A DNA stretch of 64,000 nt. Source: Oribacterium sp. oral taxon 078 str. F0262. Its GTDB lineage: Bacteria > Bacillota > Clostridia > Lachnospirales > Lachnospiraceae. Location: positions 578,080 through 642,079 of the forward strand of contig NZ_GG729934.1 of the NCBI RefSeq assembly GCF_000160135.1, given 5' to 3'. Positions 59,555-64,000 of this stretch are shown one piece after another. Numbering within the stretch: the first letter of the stretch is position 1; each line of letters opens with the position of its first letter. The position numbers and the translations under genes are program-made. The notes below the pieces were generated by a model, which worked only from the letters and a program-made list of their open reading frames with translations, did not search any database and had not been told where the DNA came from.

Positions 59555-60961
59555 CTAAGCCCGAGATTTATGTTTCCCCTCTTTAAGAGTTTTTCGGATC
59601 TTAGCCATATGATTCTTTACAGGCCGACGAATTTCTTCGGCATCTCCAAATATTTTTTCAGCCCGCTGAACATATGTAAAGAAATTCCCTTTCTTCCCAT
59701 CTCCTGACCTGGCACCTCTTTCTGAGTACCTTTCATAGAGATGATCCTTTCCCTTTTGTCCGGGATTTTCTGCTATCACATGAGCTTTTCTGTACATTCG
59801 ATAATAGTACTTGCTTACTGTCTTCGGCCGGAGTGTCGTCTTTTTCCCATCAAAGGTAAAACCCAAAAAGTTTATTACATTCTTTGATTTATCCGCATGC
59901 TTCAGAAATGAATCGCCCACGTTTATTATCTCAGGAAGATTCGTTCTGAATATCTGCGTCTTCTTCGGCTCCAGTTCCAGTCCAGGAGTATCATGGATTA
60001 TCTGATTGACAGATTTGATAGCGTCATTAGCAACGGATTCCTCAACAGGAAGAACAATGATGAAATCATCACTGTATCTCATATACTTCCCGTTATGCTG
60101 CGCCACAATCGCCTTGATTTTCTGATCGACCTCCATCATATAAACATTTGCCAGTAAGGCACTGATGGGTGACCCCTGTGGAATCCCATATGAATTGGGG
60201 TTCTTATGTATATGTGAACGATACTTTTTGAACTGGTCTGTTGTCAGAACAGTGCGCATAGCATTCAGCTTTTTTCTCCCAGAACTCGTTTTGGGAAGAT
60301 CATTTATTTCGAGCAGGTCATCCAACTCCCATACACTGTATCTGGTTATATTCTTAAAAATGGTGTAATGATCAGAAGGGAGCCGGTCAACTCCCAGGAG
60401 TTTACACCATTGCTCCTTCAAGTATGCATGATCCAGATTATCAAAGAACCCTGTAAAGTCTCCTATAAGCACATAGGCCTTCGGATTGGCTTTAATAAAG
60501 TCAATGGCCTGTTTTGCAAGATGAATGTTGTTTAGACCGAGATCTGAGCGGTATGCAACCGGAACATCCTCGATATGGTACTCTCTGATTCGTTGATTGT
60601 ACACCTCGTTCATCCGGTGACAATAGAACTGTAAAATGCAGCGGTCTATATGTGCCGCATAACATATGTCCCGTTTTTTATCTTTCTTTCCCTTGCTGGT
60701 ATACTTACTACAGTCTTTCTCATAATGGATAAACGGATAAAAACCATGATGAGCCACCCAATTCGGATCTGTCACATTTTTTGCAGCCTTTCTGATATCA
60801 GTCCGGCAATCAAAGTGAGCATAATACTTTTTGCTTTTCGCAACAGTCTCCGGTTTTAAAATCCATTCGTCGATAATGCTCTCTCCTTTAAATTGCAATA
60901 CCCATTGGCATGGAGGATAGCATTCCTTAGCCGATGGGTATACAAATAATCGTGGTAACAA
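59555..60961 (-). CDS. Free-standing reverse transcriptase (not group II intron type)
   Basis: The frame spans 468 codons. RT motifs are VLIGDFTGFFDNLDH (residues 164-178, first catalytic Asp), GIPQGSPISALLANVYM (259-275), YMRYSDDFIIVLP (293-305, catalytic YSDD) and NFLGFTFDG (364-372). A 40-residue insertion separates motifs 3 and 4. There is no maturase X or HNH domain; the C-terminal 90 residues are basic (LYERYSERGARSGDGKKGNF, RPVKNHMAKIRKTL). No in-frame ATG exists before residue 117. TTG is possible at 60961 or 60898, and a strong TAAAGGAGAG lies five bases before an ATT at 60875-60877. It may belong to the unclassified/abortive-infection RTs used in phage defence; class unknown. Confidence 0.85.
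   Translation of the reverse strand: MLPRLFVYPSAKECYPPCQWVLQFKGESIIDEWILKPETVAKSKKYYAHFDCRTDIRKAAKNVTDPNWVAHHGFYPFIHYEKDCSKYTSKGKKDKKRDICYAAHIDRCILQFYCHRMNEVYNQRIREYHIEDVPVAYRSDLGLNNIHLAKQAIDFIKANPKAYVLIGDFTGFFDNLDHAYLKEQWCKLLGVDRLPSDHYTIFKNITRYSVWELDDLLEINDLPKTSSGRKKLNAMRTVLTTDQFKKYRSHIHKNPNSYGIPQGSPISALLANVYMMEVDQKIKAIVAQHNGKYMRYSDDFIIVLPVEESVANDAIKSVNQIIHDTPGLELEPKKTQIFRTNLPEIINVGDSFLKHADKSKNVINFLGFTFDGKKTTLRPKTVSKYYYRMYRKAHVIAENPGQKGKDHLYERYSERGARSGDGKKGNFFTYVQRAEKIFGDAEEIRRPVKNHMAKIRKTLKEGKHKSRA
60899..60940. repeat. Stem-loop directly upstream of the reverse-transcriptase ribosome site
   Basis: TACCCATTGGC (60899-60909) pairs over 11 bp (one G-T) with GCCGATGGGTA (60930-60940). The loop holds GGAGGATAGCATTCC, which can form an inner hairpin. 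On the minus strand it ends 9 bases before the TAAAGGAGAG site. It may be a non-coding RNA segment, which would argue against starts at 60961. Confidence 0.7.
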
Positions 60962-61000
60962 GGGTGCAGCTGATACTGCGTCTGATTACCAGCTATCCAA

Positions 61001-61028
61001 TTGTAGCAATGCTTAATTACTGTATAAT
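61001..61028 (+). promoter_or_regulatory. Predicted promoter divergent from the reverse transcriptase
   Basis: TTGTAG (61001-61006), 16 bases and TATAAT (61023-61028). The start of transcription would fall almost on the ribosome site of the 43-codon frame at 61048. Confidence 0.55.
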
Positions 61029-61047
61029 CAAGCAGGAGGACTTTGTC

Positions 61048-61179
61048 ATGTTCCTAATCATCACCATCTTCGTGCTGACCGCTCTGGGCTGCATCTCAGA
61101 CAGATTGACCCAACCGCTCTTATCGGAGCTCGCTGGCGAACTGTTGACAACAATTCTCAGCCCTTACAACATCTTGTAA
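61048..61179 (+). CDS. Small membrane peptide, 43 residues
   Basis: ATG 61048 is preceded by AGGAGGA with 7-base spacing. MFLIITIFVLTALGCISDRL has one membrane span, followed by TQPLLSELAGELLTTILSP. The stop lies in a hairpin (CCTTACAA 61162-61169 with TTGTAAGG 61174-61181). I recognise no family. It is divergent from the reverse transcriptase and convergent with the integrase. It could be a small toxin-like or accessory peptide, or chance. Confidence 0.5.
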   Translation: MFLIITIFVLTALGCISDRLTQPLLSELAGELLTTILSPYNIL

Positions 61180-61254
61180 GGCAAGGGTGATTATAGCACA
61201 AGATACATGATAATTCAACGTCTACTGCGCATGTATGTTCTATACGCAACGTGC

Positions 61255-62301
61255 TCATACCGGCGTTTCATTACCATCCGCCGGATCAGCGCCGTTACTC
61301 TGCTGATTCATCGACTTGCCAAACCATTTGTCAAGACCTTCAAACTCGGATTTCTTTAAATCCTTCGTGACATCCGCATAGATATTCAGCGTTGTGGAGA
61401 TATCCGCGTGTCCGAGGGTATCCTGAATCACCTTAACATTAACACCGGCTTCACACATCCTCGTCGTAAAGGTATGACGGAGGGAATGGCAGCTGAAATG
61501 CGGCAGGAGAACGGTCGCCTCCGGGTCCTTGAGCAATACCTCATCATTACAGTCCCGTGTAATCCTGCGGATCGCCTTGTTAAGTGTGGACTGATGCTGC
61601 AGCATTCCAAAACGGTTTACAAAGATAAAATCAGCATAACCATCTACCTGGGCAAGGCTCCTGATTCCCTCTCTCTCCTGTCTGTGCTTTTCTTCAAGGA
61701 AAGCTTCCTTCACAAAATCCAGCATGGGAACAATCCGCCTCCCTGCTTCAGTTTTCGGTGTGTTAATGTTGAAGTAACATCCGTTGACTTCATGCTGATA
61801 ATATACAAGGGTATGATTCACATCAATAAACCCATCTTCCAGGTCAATATCACACCAGCGAAGGCCAGTTGCCTCTCCCACTCTCAGTCCTGTCCCAATC
61901 ATAATGGCAAAAATTGGATACCAGTGCCTGTACTTTTCCGATTTCTTTAAAAAGTTCAGAAACAGATCCTGCTCCTGCCTGGTCAATCCGCGGCGCTTTT
62001 CCGTTTTGAATACATGTGACTGTTTTAATTCGCGAAGAACATTATCACAGGGATTCGAACGGATATAATTATCGTCTACAGCCAGATCAAAAACCTGATG
62101 AAGGACTGTATGTATTCCATCAATTGTGGTCGCCTTCAGGTTTCTCTCATCGGCAAGCGAATTATAGAAACGTTTGACATCCGATTTCCTGACTTTCTTT
62201 ATCAGCATCCGGCCAAATGACGGCTTTACATTAAGAGTGTACGTATATTTGTAATTCTGGAAGGTGCTGTCTTTCAGTCCCCTCTTCAGATTACACCACA
62301 T
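61255..62301 (-). pseudogene. Tyrosine integrase (Tn916-type), N-terminally truncated
   Basis: The 348-codon frame holds the core-binding domain (TFQNYKYTYTLNVKPSFGRM, KVRKSDVKRFYNSLADERN) and a full catalytic domain: MIGTGLRVGEATGLRW (Arg), NTPKTEAGRRIVPM (Lys region), HSLRHTFTTRMCEAG (HxxR), IQDTLGHADISTTLNIYADV (His, Tyr). The arm-type DNA-binding N-terminus of about 50 residues is missing because the IS3 element at 62309 begins 8 bases before the apparent start. It was the recombinase of the integrative element whose debris lies around it. Confidence 0.88.
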
Positions 62302-62342
62302 ATCATACTGTAGTGGTCAAGCTTTTTTGTAACACGTATGGC

Positions 62343-63251
62343 TTAATAATTCGATATTCCAGTCCTTGCCTCAAATGGTGTCTTATATCCATTGTATGAA
62401 TGAGGTCGCACATGGTTGTACCATACATATGCAAATTCATCGATGGACGAGTATAGCACCTCCTCAGATGAATACTCGTGTAGATATAAGAGCTCATTTT
62501 TCAAGGTGTTGAAATACCGCTCCATAGGAGCATTGTCATAAGGATAACCAGCTTTATTCATGCTCTGGGTTATGCCGGCAGAGGCACAATAATCCGTGAA
62601 TTCTTTAGATGTATATTGTGATCCCTGATCCGAATGTAAGATAAGGCTGCCGCTGATGGATTTCTGGTTTTCCAGGGCTTTCTTAACAGCCCTCACTGCG
62701 AGATCACTTGTGATATTGCGATCCGTGATACTGGATACTACGCTGCGATCATAAAGATCGATGACCGTGCAGTTATAGCGCACGCTTCCATCTCTGAGGA
62801 AGACATATGTGAAATCAGTAGCCCACTTCTGATTGATATGCTCTGCACTGAAATTTTGATTCAAGAGATTGTCAAATACTTTATGGGCCTTCCCTTTTCG
62901 GTAATCCGGCTTTCTACGCCGGACAATGGCGTAAAGCTGCAGATCACCGTTCATATAATGGTGTACAGTGAGTGCGCTGAGTTTGATATTTTTCCGTGCC
63001 AAAAATACCCGCATACTGCGATACCCGTCTACTCCGTTGTGTTCGTGATATATTTTCGATATTTCATTAAGAGCAGCCTGTTTTTGGGCACGATACACAG
63101 ACTTCCTATTCTTCAGGAAGTTGTAGTAGGCATTTGGACAGATGCCAAATCTTTTCAGGAGCCAACGAACGCCAAATTCATGATGATAATTTCGGATAAA
63201 TCGATAAGCCTCTAATCGATTTCCTTCGCAAAGAATGCCGCCGCTTTTTTT
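62343..63251 (-). CDS. IS3 transposase OrfB
   Basis: The protein is made by -1 frameshifting from orfA at A AAA AAA G (T-run 63245-63251). The -1 frame is open through LEAYRFIRNYHHEFGVRWLL to the known core. INQKWATDFTYVFLRDGSVR gives the first Asp, LILHSDQGSQYTSKEFTDYC the second, and NAPMERYFNTLKNELLYLHE the Glu. The normal C-terminus WYNHVRPHSYNGYKTPFEAR is present. Full IS150-like length, so probably active. Confidence 0.9.
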   Translation of the reverse strand, partial: KKSGGILCEGNRLEAYRFIRNYHHEFGVRWLLKRFGICPNAYYNFLKNRKSVYRAQKQAALNEISKIYHEHNGVDGYRSMRVFLARKNIKLSALTVHHYMNGDLQLYAIVRRRKPDYRKGKAHKVFDNLLNQNFSAEHINQKWATDFTYVFLRDGSVRYNCTVIDLYDRSVVSSITDRNITSDLAVRAVKKALENQKSISGSLILHSDQGSQYTSKEFTDYCASAGITQSMNKAGYPYDNAPMERYFNTLKNELLYLHEYSSEEVLYSSIDEFAYVWYNHVRPHSYNGYKTPFEARTGISNY

Positions 63252-63496
63252 AGGAATAGATTCTCTTTTCGGAGTTCTTCATTTTCCTTCTTTAGCTTCA
63301 GCATTGCCTCCATGGTATCATAATCTTTTTGGCTTTCTGGATTACTCTGGCATTCTTCGCGAAATTCATTACACCATTTGACAACGCTGGATTTAGAAAC
63401 CCCATATTCTTCTGTGAGGCTCCTCATGGATCGGCCTTCCTCCAGGCGGAGACGGACAATCTTTTTCTTAAATGGTTCGTCGTAAGGTTGTGGCAT
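63212..63496 (-). CDS. IS3 transposase OrfA
   Basis: ATG 63496 after GGAGG gives 94 residues: MPQPYDEPFKKKIVRLRLEE, helix-turn-helix GRSMRSLTEEYGVSKSSVVK, and a coiled region MEAMLKLKKENEELRKENLF. The end LKKAAAFFAKEID lies over the slippery heptamer. Confidence 0.9.
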   Translation of the reverse strand: MPQPYDEPFKKKIVRLRLEEGRSMRSLTEEYGVSKSSVVKWCNEFREECQSNPESQKDYDTMEAMLKLKKENEELRKENLFLKKAAAFFAKEID

Positions 63497-63556
63497 GATA
63501 AAATCCTCCATTTGCTATTATATTTTATCAGCCATTTGTGTTACAACTTCAGTTTA

Positions 63557-64000
63557 TCACTTCAATGGACTTTTATTACCGAGTGTCTTCCTTCGGTAAG
63601 AATTAATGTGGCTCATCATGGTGTTGATCTGCTCCTGTGAATAAGGGGTGATGTCAACGCCTTTGGGGATGATTCTGCGAATCATTTCATGACGGACCTC
63701 ACAGCTCCCTTTCTGATAAGGCGCAGAGGCATTGCAGTAAAACAGCCATGTGCGGCGGTTCCCATTGGCATCAAATTCAATGCTCTTCGGATCAGAAAAC
63801 TCGCTGCCGTTGTCCGCCAGAAGTACCGGGAACAGATCGGGAAACGTGTTCGGGCCAAGTTCCAGATACAGCCTGCGGAAGAGATCGGTTACCGACTGAG
63901 AATCGTTATGCTCTCGTCGGACAGCGAGCTGCAGGCCGTCTGTCACGAAGGTGATCGTAAGCATGACAGCCCTCCCTTTTGTGCCCTCTACCGAATCGAG
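63557..64000 (-). pseudogene. IS30-family transposase fragment
   Basis: The frame enters from beyond the window (LDSVEGTKGRAVMLTITFVT) and covers the catalytic core: VLLADNGSEFSDPKSIEFDA (Asp), FYCNASAPYQKGSCEVRHEM (Glu) and ITPYSQEQINTMMSHINSYR. It breaks off at NKSPLK, where the IS3 right end supplies the stop codon. The first Asp (LDSVEG) is present. The last ~15 residues of the family are missing. Confidence 0.85.

Larger units (their letters stand above)
62309..63564 (-). mobile_element. Complete-looking IS3-family insertion sequence
   Basis: About 1256 bases with imperfect 34-bp inverted ends: TGTAGTGG...TGTAACACGTATGGC at the left, and TGAAGTGA...TGTAACACAAATGGC read inward from the right. 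OrfA and OrfB are both intact and joined by a frameshift signal. It interrupts an integrase gene on the left and an IS30 transposase on the right. The flanking bases (ATAC left, ATGG right) do not form a target duplication, so adjacent DNA was lost. Confidence 0.92.

Noticed and set aside
59555..60961. Reverse transcriptase as group II intron maturase or DGR enzyme
   Set aside because: No X domain or HNH, no domain V-like hairpin seen nearby, and no IGNxxSQ-type DGR motif. The 62-bp repeat pair differs by transitions on both strands, not by adenine-specific changes.
62304..63569. Target-site duplication flanking the IS3 element
   Set aside because: Flanks read ATAC on the left and ATGG on the right; no 3-5 base duplication can be aligned.

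Overview
The window reads as a chromosomal segment of an anaerobic, carbohydrate-fermenting Firmicute, most probably a Lachnospiraceae-type Clostridium. Supporting signs are strong AGGAGG ribosome sites, a Trp T-box leader, LacI-controlled sugar clusters, GH130/epimerase mannan catabolism of the kind known from Roseburia, and Tn916-like integrase debris. The first ~52 kb is fairly G+C-rich and gene-dense. From ~52.5 kb to the right edge the DNA is more A+T-rich and consists largely of mobile-element remains.

Layout. 1-2.9 kb: eroded amino-sugar/sialate cluster (ROK kinase, deleted SGNH hydrolase, transporter tail, NanE) next to NagB. 3-6 kb: tRNA-Glu(CTC), aroA, a cytidylate-kinase-like protein. 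5.3-9 kb: trpXYZ-type tryptophan ABC transporter behind a T-box with UGG specifier. 9-14.5 kb: POT peptide transporter, KdgK-type kinase, LacI regulator, UxaC. 14.5-20.5 kb: GH32 hydrolase, LacI regulator and a sugar ABC transporter whose binding protein is frameshifted. 20.8-25.5 kb: SseB-like protein, DUF1294-PEBP fusion, membrane XRE regulator, large membrane protein. 25.8-40.5 kb: complete intracellular beta-mannooligosaccharide utilisation locus. 40.7-52.5 kb: cysteine desulfidase-like protein, TetR/CPBP/MFS operon, two WYL regulators with a Ro60-like vWA protein, CPBP/LytTR/DUF3021 operon, YaaA, Bcp, deleted macro-domain gene. 52.6-64 kb: SAP protein, Fic scrap, AAA/DUF4143 ATPase, IS3 remnants, Phd/RelE toxin-antitoxin pair, broken DUF4366-like gene, a free-standing reverse transcriptase bordered by inverted repeats, a truncated tyrosine integrase, an intact-looking IS3 element and an IS30 transposase fragment.

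How the genes work together. In the mannan locus an ABC importer (binding protein plus two permeases, no ATPase here) takes up acetylated mannooligosaccharides. Two cytoplasmic SGNH esterases (CE17-like and CE2-like) deacetylate them. A GH130_2-type phosphorylase shortens them, an epimerase converts mannobiose to mannosyl-glucose, and a GH130_1-type phosphorylase splits that into mannose-1-P and glucose. A phosphohexomutase and ManA then carry mannose-1-P to fructose-6-P. Two tandem LacI regulators sit upstream.

The best candidates for something not previously described are the reverse transcriptase with palindromic sequence on both sides and an atypical start (59.4-61.2 kb), the WYL-WYL-Ro60-like module, the DUF1294-PEBP fusion and the structured repeat inside the trpX-trpY gap.
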